This document shows positions 1-7,355 of a stretch of DNA of 22,946 nucleotides, one piece after another. The stretch comes from an uncultured Bacilli bacterium (GTDB lineage: Bacteria; Bacillota_I; Bacilli_A; RF39; UBA660): assembly GCA_947626215.1 (NCBI GenBank), contig CANQRJ010000009.1, positions 1 through 22,946 of the forward strand, in the 5' to 3' direction. The notes under the pieces were generated by a model. It was not told the DNA's origin. It searched no databases and saw only the letters and a program-made list of their open reading frames with translations. Each line of letters opens with the position of its first letter. Positions within the stretch are counted from its first letter, which is position 1. The position numbers and the translations under genes were made by a program.

Positions 1-738
1 AAATATGGAAGATGTGATGAAGAAAATAAAAATTGTGAAGAAGTAAGAATCAATAATGTAGCAACATATATTACAGGATCTTCTTCAAAACAAAAGCCTA
101 CATGTGGTTATATGGGAGCAAATAATGATTGTAATCGTTATGAAGATTTAACTCAGTTATATAAGGATGGAAATTACTCTAATAATTATTGTAATAAAGC
201 AAGTGGGATATCTAGTACCACAGGAAATTATTATGGGGTGTTTGATATGGCGGGAGGTGCATGGGAATATGTAATGGGAGTGATGCAAGGGAGTGTTACA
301 GGGACTAGTGCTCCTTCAAGTGGAAAAGATAAAGATAATAATTCAGGTTTTAAAGGCTTTTATAGCAATTGTAAAGAAAATGGTGGTTCGGTTTTATGTG
401 GCAATGATGTATCTAATACTACAGGGTATGAATGGCCATCTTCAAAATATTATGATTTATATGATTATAATACTAATATCGAAATGTATCAAAAAGGAAT
501 ATTAGGGGATGGAACAAAGGAATTTGGACCATTTTATAGAGTATCTTATAATGTTCAATATAATAGAAATATTAGTAGTTTTAATGCGAATGTAGCATGG
601 TTCGCATATTCGGGTAATCCATGGTTTTGTCGTGGTGGGGATTATCCAGAAGGAGTTGAAGTTGGAGTTGGTAATTTTTCTGAGAGAGGCGGTAATGAAG
701 ATAGTAGTTGGACTTTTCGAATTGTTTTGACACCATAA
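1..738 (+). CDS. 3' part of a cysteine-rich SUMF1/PvdO-like (formylglycine-enzyme fold) surface protein
   Basis: The reading frame is open from base 1 and ends at TAA 736-738, so the gene is cut by the window edge; a start at the internal ATG 112 would be artificial. Two regions resemble the FGE-sulfatase/SUMF1 fold: 'GVFDMAGGAWEYVMG', a variant of the family motif G-x-Y-D-M-A-G-N-V-W-E-W, and a C-terminal 'CRGGDYPEG...SSWTFRIVL', matching the RGG...FR ending of the family. About ten cysteines are spread over 245 residues, along with many Asn, Gly and Tyr, which suggests an exported protein with disulfides. Related C-terminal modules in gut Bacillota can be joined to pilin-like N-termini (inference from memory); that part lies outside the window. 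No catalytic assignment is made. The gene ends in a terminator shared with the convergent phospholipase gene. Confidence 0.6.
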   Translation, partial: KYGRCDEENKNCEEVRINNVATYITGSSSKQKPTCGYMGANNDCNRYEDLTQLYKDGNYSNNYCNKASGISSTTGNYYGVFDMAGGAWEYVMGVMQGSVTGTSAPSSGKDKDNNSGFKGFYSNCKENGGSVLCGNDVSNTTGYEWPSSKYYDLYDYNTNIEMYQKGILGDGTKEFGPFYRVSYNVQYNRNISSFNANVAWFAYSGNPWFCRGGDYPEGVEVGVGNFSERGGNEDSSWTFRIVLTP

Positions 739-740
739 TA

Positions 741-776
741 AAAAATAAATTTACATGTTGTGCGGATTTATTTTTT
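741..776. terminator. Bidirectional intrinsic terminator between convergent genes
   Basis: A perfect 10-bp inverted repeat (741-750 AAAAATAAAT and 766-775 ATTTATTTTT) with a 15-base loop lies between the two convergent stop codons. It carries A/T tracts on both sides, so it can act on either strand. Confidence 0.7.
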
Positions 777-785
777 AGTTTTAGA

Positions 786-1739
786 TTATATTTTAAAATA
801 TTGAAATGGTTTTTTTTCTTCGCATGGCAATCCTGTGGTATATGAATTGTTTCCTATTTTTTCTAATACGTTACTCATTGTTACTTTTTCTTGCCAATAA
901 AGTTCTATTGTATTTATGAGTACTCTTACTTCTTTTAATGCATCGTTATATAAATCTTCAAATGATTTTGTGCTTGGTTTGTTTGTAACAGGATGATGCC
1001 ACACGTGATGTTCTTTATTTTGATATATTGGATCTATATTTGTAACATGGAAGGAAAGATATTCATATTTCCTTTTTTTATGAGGTAAAATGGTATCTTT
1101 TATTTTATAAATTTGTTTTTTGATTCCTGTTTTGTCTGTTACTCCATATTTTAATAATAAATTTCCTGTTTTTACACTTTTTTCATAAATAATTCCCATG
1201 TTTTCTTTTTGAAATGTTTTTATAAATGTTTCATCAAGTCCTTTTATTAATTCTTGTGAAAATTTTACTTTTGGTAAAAGTGTGTTTGCTAAACTTTGTT
1301 TATATAATTTTTTACCTTCTTTTAATTCATACATATAAGCATCTAAGTTTACTTCCATTTTTTCGTGAAGTCCACGATATTTTTTGTTTATTTTTGGAAT
1401 TCCTGAATGGTAAATCACAAATGGGTGGCAATGTTCATCTAATTTATAATGACATAAACTTCCATATAAATAACTTAATAATTCTTTATTTTGTTCTAAA
1501 TGGTTTTCTTTTATATATTCTATGATGTTTTTAAAATATAAATTAATATTTTTTGTTTGGGCTTCTTCTCCAAATTCTCTAATTTCTTTTCCTTTCCATG
1601 GCGTTAGAAATTGGTAATAAAATAAATTGTCAAAACTTTGAGCAAAGATAAGGTAATGTGGAAAACTTAATTTTGATTCCCAGTTTTGTTTTTTTGCTAC
1701 TTCTTTCGCAAAAATGTGATGGGTAACAATGGATGGCAT
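786..1739 (-). CDS. Zinc-dependent phospholipase C family protein
   Basis: The protein (317 aa from the chosen start) resembles the Zn_dep_PLPC family, related to clostridial and Bacillus phospholipase C and S1/P1 nuclease. It opens with MPSIVTHHIF. The core signature 'GSLCHYKLDEHCHPF' supplies H97, D101 and H105, and 'GLHEKMEVNLDAY' supplies H126, E130 and D133; these fit the three-zinc coordination pattern. There is no signal peptide, so unlike secreted phospholipases it is probably cytoplasmic, and its substrate cannot be told from sequence. An ATG six bases upstream (1745) is in frame, but the AAAGGAAG ribosome binding site lies only one base from it and seven from ATG 1739, which I prefer. 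It is divergent from the Abi_2 gene and convergent with the upstream surface-protein gene. Confidence 0.8.
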   Translation of the reverse strand: MPSIVTHHIFAKEVAKKQNWESKLSFPHYLIFAQSFDNLFYYQFLTPWKGKEIREFGEEAQTKNINLYFKNIIEYIKENHLEQNKELLSYLYGSLCHYKLDEHCHPFVIYHSGIPKINKKYRGLHEKMEVNLDAYMYELKEGKKLYKQSLANTLLPKVKFSQELIKGLDETFIKTFQKENMGIIYEKSVKTGNLLLKYGVTDKTGIKKQIYKIKDTILPHKKRKYEYLSFHVTNIDPIYQNKEHHVWHHPVTNKPSTKSFEDLYNDALKEVRVLINTIELYWQEKVTMSNVLEKIGNNSYTTGLPCEEKKPFQYFKI

Positions 1740-1790
1740 AATCATTCTTCCTTTCTTCTTTATTCTATTATTTTAGCACTAAAAATGTGC

Positions 1791-1811
1791 TTTTCACAGT
1801 TTTTTCACAGA
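1791..1811. repeat. Two direct copies of TTTTCACAG in the divergent promoter region
   Basis: Identical 9-mers lie at 1791-1799 and 1803-1811, 12 bases apart (about one helical turn). They sit between the divergent starts of the phospholipase gene (1739) and the Abi_2 gene (1895). A small 5-bp inverted repeat AGCAC/GTGCT (1775-1791) adjoins them. The arrangement would suit an operator, but this is only a suggestion. Confidence 0.35.
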
Positions 1812-1860
1812 ATGTTAACAAAGGTTACATGAAATATTACTACAATTATTATGTTCTTTG

Positions 1861-1869
1861 TGATATAAT
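1861..1869 (+). promoter_or_regulatory. Extended -10 promoter for the Abi_2-htrA pair
   Basis: TGATATAAT is a perfect TATAAT with the extended TGn element. No good -35 is visible 17 bases upstream (CTACAA at 1841-1846). The predicted transcript would start near 1876 and leave a very short leader containing only GGGGTGA (1882-1888). Confidence 0.65.
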
Positions 1870-1894
1870 TGGTTAGTATATGGGGTGAATGGAA

Positions 1895-2821
1895 ATGGCC
1901 AAGACATTTAAAACTATTGACGAGCAAATTGAAATATTGCAAAGAAAAGGTCTAGTCATTAATAATATAGAACAAACAAAAGACATTCTTTTGAGGGAAA
2001 ACTATTTTTTTGTCAGTGGATACCGAATGCTTTTTATGGAGAGCTCGACAAATCGATTGTTTTTACCTGGAACAACTTTTGATGAATTGTATTCTATGTT
2101 TCAATTTGACAGACATATTCGTAATATTATTTTTAAAAATTTACTTATTATTGAAAATAATATTAAAAGTATTACTGCATATAATTTATCGAAACATTAT
2201 GGTATTCGAGAGGAGGAATACTTAAATCCTAAGAATTTTACGACTGAGAAATCTCGAAGAAAACAAGTAGATGATTTGATTCGTAAAATGAAAAGACAAA
2301 TAAGGATTAATGGAGCTCAACATCAGGCGACAATGCATTATATTAATAAATATGGCTATATTCCTTTCTGGATCGTTGTAAAGATTTTATCTTTTGGAAT
2401 TGTAAGTGAGTTTTATCAAATCTTAAAACCAGAAGATCAAAAAGGTATTGCGTTGGACTTTGGTGTTACTTCAGAACAGTTAGTGGTGTATTTACCGATT
2501 CTTGCTAATTTTCGAAATTTATGTGCTCATGAAGATATTTTGTATGAACATAAAGCTCAAAGAGAGATTGAAGATACAAAATATCATCAAATATTAAATA
2601 TTCCTAAAACAAATGGGGAATATATTTATGGAAAGAATGATTTGTTCGCGATTGTCATTATTTTAAAACAATTGCTTAGAAAGGATGATTTTTTTATGTT
2701 AATGAGTGAGCTTGAGTATGAGATTCAAGTTTTGTCGGACAAGTTACATACGATTCAAGTAGATAAGGTGTTAGATCGAATGGGATTTCCTAGTAATTAT
2801 GGAGAGTTGGTGAAATATTAA
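1895..2821 (+). CDS. Abi_2 family (AbiD/AbiF-like) abortive-infection HEPN protein
   Basis: This 308-aa protein matches the Abi_2 family: N-terminal 'KTIDEQIEILQRKGL', then 'ENYFFVSGYRM', 'FDELYSMFQFDRHIR', 'INKYGYIPFWIVVKILSFG' and finally 'ANFRNLCAHED'. The last contains R207-x4-H212, the catalytic RNase signature of HEPN domains. Members such as AbiD and AbiF of Lactococcus cause abortive infection, halting growth when a phage infects, presumably through RNA cleavage. An in-frame ATG lies at 1889, but the GGGGTGA site is one base from it and six from ATG 1895, so 1895 is chosen. The stop codon shares its last A with the ATG of the htrA gene (TAATG), so the two are translationally coupled. 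Length is normal for the family and the gene looks intact. A role in phage defence here is inferred from the family. Confidence 0.85.
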   Translation: MAKTFKTIDEQIEILQRKGLVINNIEQTKDILLRENYFFVSGYRMLFMESSTNRLFLPGTTFDELYSMFQFDRHIRNIIFKNLLIIENNIKSITAYNLSKHYGIREEEYLNPKNFTTEKSRRKQVDDLIRKMKRQIRINGAQHQATMHYINKYGYIPFWIVVKILSFGIVSEFYQILKPEDQKGIALDFGVTSEQLVVYLPILANFRNLCAHEDILYEHKAQREIEDTKYHQILNIPKTNGEYIYGKNDLFAIVIILKQLLRKDDFFMLMSELEYEIQVLSDKLHTIQVDKVLDRMGFPSNYGELVKY

Positions 2822-3936
2822 TGAAAAAAGAAAAAACTTTGGTGAATAGTGGAAGTATTTGGCTTGTCGGTATTTTAATGTTCTTTGCAGGTGCTTTAGG
2901 TTTATATTTGCTCATGTACTTTTTTCCCGAACCTTTTGTAAAAACAATTACAGAGTCTGTAGAAACAAGAAACGTGACAGTGACAGATACGGGTATTGCT
3001 GATGCAGTAGAAAAAGTGTATGATGCCGTTGTTGTTGTAAAAACTTATAAAAGTAAACAACTTTATGCAACTGGGACTGGTTTTGTTTACAAGAAAGATA
3101 ATGGAACTGCTTATATTTTAACAAATAATCATGTTATTGATTCAGGAGATTCTATTTTTGTTGAGTTTACGGATGGGCATGTTGTTGAAACGAAAGTGAA
3201 TGGTAAAGATTTATATTCTGATACGGCCGTGTTATCTTTAAGTGATAGTGAAATTTTGGATGTCGCGGATATTGGTTCAAGTGAGGATGCAAGAATCGGA
3301 GATACGGTGTTTACGGTTGGTTCTCCTATTAATTCAGATACTTATTCTGGAACGGTTACAAGAGGTATTTTATCTGGAAAGAATCGTTTGGTTGGAATTT
3401 CTACGAAAAGTTCTAGTACAACAAGTGATATGTTAATGAGTGTTTTACAGACGGATGCTGCCATTAATTCTGGAAATTCTGGTGGACCTTTAGTGAATGC
3501 AAATGGGGAAATTATTGGTATTACTTCTTTAAAACTTATGTCTACTGGTGTAGAAGGTATGGGTTTTGCCATTCCAATTGAAACGGCTATTACTTATGCA
3601 AGTCGTGAAGAAAAAGGAGAATCTATTGATCGACCTCAACTTGGAATTTCAATGTATAATTTACAAGACGCGATTTATAATTATTATCCTAGACTTAATG
3701 GAATTGGTGTTGAAAATGGTGTTTATGTAAAAGAAGTTACAGCAGATAGTCCTGCAGAAGCAGGTGGTATTAAAGCTGGCGATGTTATTGTTAAAGTGGA
3801 TGATAAAGATGTTACTAGTTTAGCTCATTTACGTTATTTATTATTTAACCATAATGTTGGTGATAAAATGAAAGTTACGATTTATCGTGACGGAAAGACT
3901 ATGGACTTAGAACTTCTTTTGAATAAAAAGATTTAA
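2821..3936 (+). CDS. Membrane-anchored HtrA/DegP-type serine protease with PDZ domain
   Basis: This is a 371-aa S1C-family protease. One transmembrane anchor lies at about residues 12-34. A trypsin-like domain follows with the catalytic triad H104 ('LTNNHVID'), D134 ('YSDTAVLSL') and S220 ('NSGNSGGPL'). A C-terminal PDZ domain (about 270-365) includes 'DSPAEAGGIKAGDVIVKVDD'. Family members degrade or refold damaged proteins outside the membrane under envelope stress. All catalytic residues are present, so the enzyme should be active. The ATG overlaps the Abi_2 stop by one base and GGTGA precedes it by seven bases, so it is read from the same message. A terminator follows directly. The specific htrA/degP paralogue cannot be decided, so no symbol is given. 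Confidence 0.92.
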   Translation: MKKEKTLVNSGSIWLVGILMFFAGALGLYLLMYFFPEPFVKTITESVETRNVTVTDTGIADAVEKVYDAVVVVKTYKSKQLYATGTGFVYKKDNGTAYILTNNHVIDSGDSIFVEFTDGHVVETKVNGKDLYSDTAVLSLSDSEILDVADIGSSEDARIGDTVFTVGSPINSDTYSGTVTRGILSGKNRLVGISTKSSSTTSDMLMSVLQTDAAINSGNSGGPLVNANGEIIGITSLKLMSTGVEGMGFAIPIETAITYASREEKGESIDRPQLGISMYNLQDAIYNYYPRLNGIGVENGVYVKEVTADSPAEAGGIKAGDVIVKVDDKDVTSLAHLRYLLFNHNVGDKMKVTIYRDGKTMDLELLLNKKI

Positions 3937-3939
3937 ATT

Positions 3940-3967
3940 CTCGTTTTATAAAAAAGCGAGTTTTTTT
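3940..3967 (+). terminator. Intrinsic terminator after the htrA-like gene
   Basis: CTCG (3940-3943) pairs with CGAG (3957-3960) around an A/T-rich interior and is followed by seven T (3961-3967), four bases after the stop codon. Confidence 0.65.
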
Positions 3968-4028
3968 ATTTGAAAAATTTATTGAATAAAATTTTTGATC
4001 TTTTTCCAATATTAAATTGGGTGATAAA

Positions 4029-4529
4029 ATGAAAAAAATTATTCCTATTTTATTTTTATTCTTTTTAATTTATGGTTTAACCAATAAGGATGAAATATTG
4101 ATTCCAGATTATGCTATTCGATTTCGAGTCATAGCAAATTCTAATACTTTGGAAGATCAAGCTATCAAATATCAAGTAAAAGATAAAATCGAAAGTGAAT
4201 TAAATTCACTTATGAAAAATGTGAAAACAAAAGATGAAGCAAATAAAGTGATTGAAGAAAATATGAAATGGATCAGAAGTCAAGTTGATCATTTTACCGA
4301 AAAAAATAATGTGTCTTTTGGAAAAAATTATTTTCCAGAAAAGGAATATAAAGGGGTCGTATATCCAAGTGGAGAATATGATTCTTTAGTGATTACACTT
4401 GGAAAAGGTCAAGGTGAGAATTGGTGGTGTGTTATGTTTCCACCTTTATGCTTATTAGAAGCAAAGGATGATGTGGAAAATGTGGAATATAAAGTTTTTA
4501 TTCAAGAGGTTTTAAAAAAATATGAATAA
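4029..4529 (+). CDS. spoIIR: Stage II sporulation protein R
   Basis: The 166-aa protein carries the hallmarks of SpoIIR: an N-terminal hydrophobic segment (about residues 3-17), 'AIRFRVIANSNTLEDQAIK' near residues 29-47, and the near-invariant 'NWWCVMFPPLC' at 131-141. In Bacillus, SpoIIR is made in the forespore under sigma-F, is exported, and triggers the SpoIIGA protease that activates pro-sigma-E in the mother cell. The protein is complete, which argues that the host or its recent ancestors form spores. The frame can be extended to a TTG at 4017, but GGGTGAT (4019-4025) lies just before ATG 4029, so that is the start. mntP follows 39 bases later, as a neighbour pair also seen in Bacillus. 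No sigma-F promoter was recognised. Confidence 0.93.
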   Translation: MKKIIPILFLFFLIYGLTNKDEILIPDYAIRFRVIANSNTLEDQAIKYQVKDKIESELNSLMKNVKTKDEANKVIEENMKWIRSQVDHFTEKNNVSFGKNYFPEKEYKGVVYPSGEYDSLVITLGKGQGENWWCVMFPPLCLLEAKDDVENVEYKVFIQEVLKKYE

Positions 4530-4568
4530 TTCAATTTATAGCTCATAAATTATTTTAGGAGAATACTT

Positions 4569-5108
4569 ATGGGATATTTTTTGAACATTCTTTTTATTGC
4601 AATTGCATTATCTATGGATACTTTTTCTTTATCTTTAGGTTTAGGTACTTATCATATCACTAAAAAGAAAAGTTTATATCTTAGTTTAATGGTAGGACTT
4701 ATGCATTTTATTATGCCTTTTTTGGGAGATATGTTAGGTGAAAAACTTGTCTCTTTTTTTTCTTTAAATAGTCATTTTTTGTTAGGTTGTATTCTTCTTT
4801 TTATTGCTATAAATTTGATAATAGAAATGTTTAAGGAGAAAGATGTATCCGAAATTCATTTTTCTTTTTTAGAAGTATTTCTTTTTTCTTTTGGTGTTTC
4901 TATTGATGCTTTTTCCACGGGTATTGGATTATCTGCTTTAACAGAAAATAAAGTTTTTGCTATGATTATTTTTTCTTTAGTTAGTTTTATGTTTACTTTT
5001 GGTGGATTAATGGTTGGGAGATTTGCGTCCCAAAAATTAGGAAAAAAAGCTGAATGGTTTGGTGTGTTTCTTTTGTTAGTTTTAGGATTAAGTCATCTGT
5101 GTAAATAA
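4569..5108 (+). CDS. mntP: MntP-type manganese efflux pump
   Basis: This is a 179-aa membrane protein with about six hydrophobic helices and two pseudo-repeats. Each repeat holds the family's conserved aspartate: 'ALSMDTFSLSLGLG' (D17) and 'FGVSIDAFSTGIGL' (D113). MntP exports Mn2+ to prevent manganese toxicity. The related sporulation protein YtaF is an alternative, but YtaF is usually longer (about 210 aa). In B. subtilis mntP (ywlD) lies just downstream of spoIIR, which supports MntP. AGGAG precedes the ATG by eight bases. The upstream gap is only 39 bases, so there is no room for a yybP-ykoY manganese riboswitch, and the gene is probably cotranscribed with spoIIR. Confidence 0.8.
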   Translation: MGYFLNILFIAIALSMDTFSLSLGLGTYHITKKKSLYLSLMVGLMHFIMPFLGDMLGEKLVSFFSLNSHFLLGCILLFIAINLIIEMFKEKDVSEIHFSFLEVFLFSFGVSIDAFSTGIGLSALTENKVFAMIIFSLVSFMFTFGGLMVGRFASQKLGKKAEWFGVFLLLVLGLSHLCK

Positions 5109-5121
5109 AAAGAAAATAAGC

Positions 5122-5150
5122 TTTTCAACTTTTTGAAAATTTGATATAGT
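5122..5150 (+). promoter_or_regulatory. Sigma-A-like promoter for murA
   Basis: TTTTCA (5122-5127) and an extended -10 TGATATAGT (5142-5150) are separated by 17 bases and lie about 30 bases before the murA start. The -35 box falls within a 7-bp inverted repeat (TTTTCAA/TTGAAAA, 5122-5139) after mntP that may also act as a weak transcription end. Confidence 0.55.
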
Positions 5151-5180
5151 GTAGTTAGATGTTTATAAGGAGCGTGTATT

Positions 5181-6434
5181 ATGCAGAAAATACAGATTCA
5201 TGGAGGAAAAGAATTAAAGGGTTCAATAAAAATATCTGGTGCGAAAAATGCGGCCGTAGCTTTAATACCTGCTAGTATTTTATGTGATGAAGAAGTAACG
5301 ATATATCATGTTCCAGAAATAACGGATCGTGATGCTTTAATTCATATTATGGAATTATTAAATGGTAAGGTTGTTATTAGTCAAGATGAGTTAAAAATTA
5401 ATATGAAAGATTTAAAAAATGCAGTTATTCCAGAAAATTTAGCTAAAAAATTACGAGCAAGTTATTATTTTATGGGGGCTTTATTAGGTAGAATGAAACA
5501 TGTGGAAATTTATTTTCCTGGAGGATGTAATATTGGTAAAAGAAAAATTGATTTTCATTTAAAAGGATTTGAAGCTTTAGGTGCGACGATTACAGAAGAT
5601 GCAGATAAATATATTATTCATGCCGAAGAATTAGTGGGAACGAAAATTTATTTGGATTTTGCAAGTGTAGGAGCTACTATTAATATTATGCTTGCTGCTG
5701 TAAAAGCAAAAGGCGTTACTGAAATAAATAATGCGGCCAAGGAGCCAGAAATTGTTAATGTTGCAACTTTTTTAAATAATATGGGTGCAAAAATTACTGG
5801 TGCAGGAACAAGTAAAATAAAGATTGAAGGAGTTCGTTATTTACATAAGTCCATTATTGAAGTTATTCCAGATCGAATTGAAGCAGGAACTTATATTATT
5901 ATGGGGGCTTTATTAGGAAATAATTTAATGATTGAAAATGTGATTAAAGAACATTTAATGTCTTTGATTTCAAAGTTGCAAGAAATAGGGGTAGATATTA
6001 AATCAAATAAAAATAATTTAATTATAAATAAAAGTAAAAATTTAAAACCTTTTAATATTACTACTTTGGTTTATCCTGGGTTTCCTACTGATTTAGCTCA
6101 AACAATGACTGTATTAATGACTCAATGTAATGGTATTAGTGCTTTAGAAGAAACTATATATTCTAATCGTATGGGTCAAGTTCCTTATTTAAATAGTATG
6201 GGTGCAGATATAAAAGTTTCTAATCAAACGGCTTATATTAAAGGAAAAACTAAACTTTATGGAAATTATGTAGAAGCAAGTGATTTACGAGCTGGTGCCG
6301 CCCTTGTTATCGCAGGATTAATAGCAGATGGCACTACTACTATTTCTCATATAGAACATATTTTAAGAGGTTATGAACATATTATTGAAAAACTTAGAAA
6401 TGTAGGCGCGGATATTGAATTAATAGAAGAATAA
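5181..6434 (+). CDS. murA: UDP-N-acetylglucosamine 1-carboxyvinyltransferase
   Basis: MurA makes the first committed peptidoglycan precursor by transferring enolpyruvate from PEP to UDP-GlcNAc in the cytoplasm. The 417-aa length is normal. Visible active-site features are K22-N23 in 'SGAKNA', catalytic C116 in 'PGGCNIGKRKIDFH' (a cysteine, so predicted fosfomycin-sensitive), the aspartate of 'YPGFPTDLAQ' and the arginine of 'ASDLRAGAALVIAG'. The loop reads RKID where most MurA proteins have RPID. AAGGAG lies eight bases before the ATG and the gene has its own promoter and terminator. Bacillota often carry two paralogues, murAA and murAB; the choice between them cannot be made here. Confidence 0.95.
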   Translation: MQKIQIHGGKELKGSIKISGAKNAAVALIPASILCDEEVTIYHVPEITDRDALIHIMELLNGKVVISQDELKINMKDLKNAVIPENLAKKLRASYYFMGALLGRMKHVEIYFPGGCNIGKRKIDFHLKGFEALGATITEDADKYIIHAEELVGTKIYLDFASVGATINIMLAAVKAKGVTEINNAAKEPEIVNVATFLNNMGAKITGAGTSKIKIEGVRYLHKSIIEVIPDRIEAGTYIIMGALLGNNLMIENVIKEHLMSLISKLQEIGVDIKSNKNNLIINKSKNLKPFNITTLVYPGFPTDLAQTMTVLMTQCNGISALEETIYSNRMGQVPYLNSMGADIKVSNQTAYIKGKTKLYGNYVEASDLRAGAALVIAGLIADGTTTISHIEHILRGYEHIIEKLRNVGADIELIEE

Positions 6435-6439
6435 GAATT

Positions 6440-6466
6440 ACATATGATTTTTTCATATGTTTTTTT
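6440..6466 (+). terminator. Intrinsic terminator after murA
   Basis: Perfect 8-bp stem ACATATGA (6440-6447) and TCATATGT (6453-6460), 5-base loop, followed by a run of T to 6466. Confidence 0.85.
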
Positions 6467-6495
6467 AATCTTCATAAAATATATTAGGTGTCTGT

Positions 6496-7173
6496 ATGAA
6501 AAAGATCATTGTTTTAACCATATTATTTGGTACAGTTTTAACTTTTTTAATTTATAAATTTACTTATCATGAACCTCTTCATATGCTTGTTTTAGGTGAT
6601 GGGATCGCGACTGGAAATACGGCATATAATGTAGATGGTTATAGCTTTAATTCTTATTTAAGGGATTATTTTGAAGATATCAATAAAATTGAAGAGTATA
6701 TTACGGAATTTTCTAATAATGAAGAAACTTCTCAAACTTTAAAAACAAAAATTACTTCTAATTATACTTTAGAAAGTACTCATTTATCTATTCAACAGGC
6801 TTTATCGAAATCAAAAACGGTTACGATAGCTTTAGGAATGAAAGAATTAAATGAAAAGAAAAAAATCAAATCAAAAGATATTGATATTTATTTAGAAAAT
6901 ATGGATCAAATTTTAAAATTAATTACTATTTATAATAAAAAAAATATTTATTTAATCAGTTTATATGAAACAAAAAAATTATCAAAAGAAAGAGTCATTG
7001 AAATTAATCAAAAATTAAATCAGTTATGTGAAAAATATAAAGTGACATTTATTGATATATCAGATATTATCCATCATGAAGATTTTTTCTTTAAACCTGA
7101 TAGTTTTTATCCAAATTATAAAGGTCATCATTGGATTAGCCAAATTATTATAAATCATCTTAATTCTATTTAG
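6496..7173 (+). CDS. Membrane-anchored SGNH-fold protein lacking catalytic Ser and His
   Basis: This 225-aa protein has an N-terminal transmembrane or signal segment (about residues 4-20) and an SGNH/GDSL-hydrolase layout. Block I is 'LVLGDGIATG' (33-40), block III is 'ALGMKEL' (112-118) and block V is 'PDSFYPNYKGHHW' (201-213). In active members block I reads GDS and block V reads D-x-x-H. Here the nucleophile is Gly36 and the block V histidine is Tyr205, with His211-His212 a few residues later. It therefore looks like a non-hydrolytic SGNH relative, or one using a rearranged site. It lies outside the membrane, behind murA, so a role in envelope binding or polymer handling is possible but unproven. 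AGGTG lies five bases before the ATG, and the gene sits between two strong terminators. Confidence 0.65.
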   Translation: MKKIIVLTILFGTVLTFLIYKFTYHEPLHMLVLGDGIATGNTAYNVDGYSFNSYLRDYFEDINKIEEYITEFSNNEETSQTLKTKITSNYTLESTHLSIQQALSKSKTVTIALGMKELNEKKKIKSKDIDIYLENMDQILKLITIYNKKNIYLISLYETKKLSKERVIEINQKLNQLCEKYKVTFIDISDIIHHEDFFFKPDSFYPNYKGHHWISQIIINHLNSI

Positions 7174-7176
7174 TTC

Positions 7177-7202
7177 AAGCAATTTTTTTAATTGCTTTTT
7201 AT
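7177..7202 (+). terminator. Intrinsic terminator upstream of the R-M operon
   Basis: Perfect 8-bp stem AAGCAATT (7177-7184) and AATTGCTT (7190-7197), loop of five T, then T tract. It insulates the restriction operon from the housekeeping block. Confidence 0.85.
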
Positions 7203-7276
7203 ATTTTTAAAATTAATTTTATAGAGGTAAATTTTTACAGATTATTTGAAAACTGTTTTTAAATTAAATGATCTTA

Positions 7277-7285
7277 TGGTATAAT
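7277..7285 (+). promoter_or_regulatory. Extended -10 promoter of the R-M operon
   Basis: TGGTATAAT is a perfect TATAAT with a TGn extension; no convincing -35 is seen at the usual distance. A start near 7292 gives a leader of about 64 bases before ATG 7356. No GACGC or GCGTC site, the LlaJI target involved in promoter autoregulation in Lactococcus, occurs in 7174-7355. Confidence 0.65.
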
Positions 7286-7355
7286 TATTTATGGAAACTT
7301 AATGATTTAAAAAGAGGTTTGTTATTAGTATTTTTGAAATAGGATGTGGGACACC

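Noticed and set aside
1226..1525. Open frame on the plus strand within the phospholipase gene
   Set aside because: It is antisense to a gene with clear family motifs and has no supporting start signal.
4530..4568. Manganese (yybP-ykoY) riboswitch ahead of mntP
   Set aside because: The gap is only 39 bases and holds no riboswitch core.
7311..7343. Leader peptide or attenuator before the R-M operon (AAAGAGG at 7311-7317)
   Set aside because: No start codon stands at a workable distance from this site, and no paired terminator hairpin is present in the leader.
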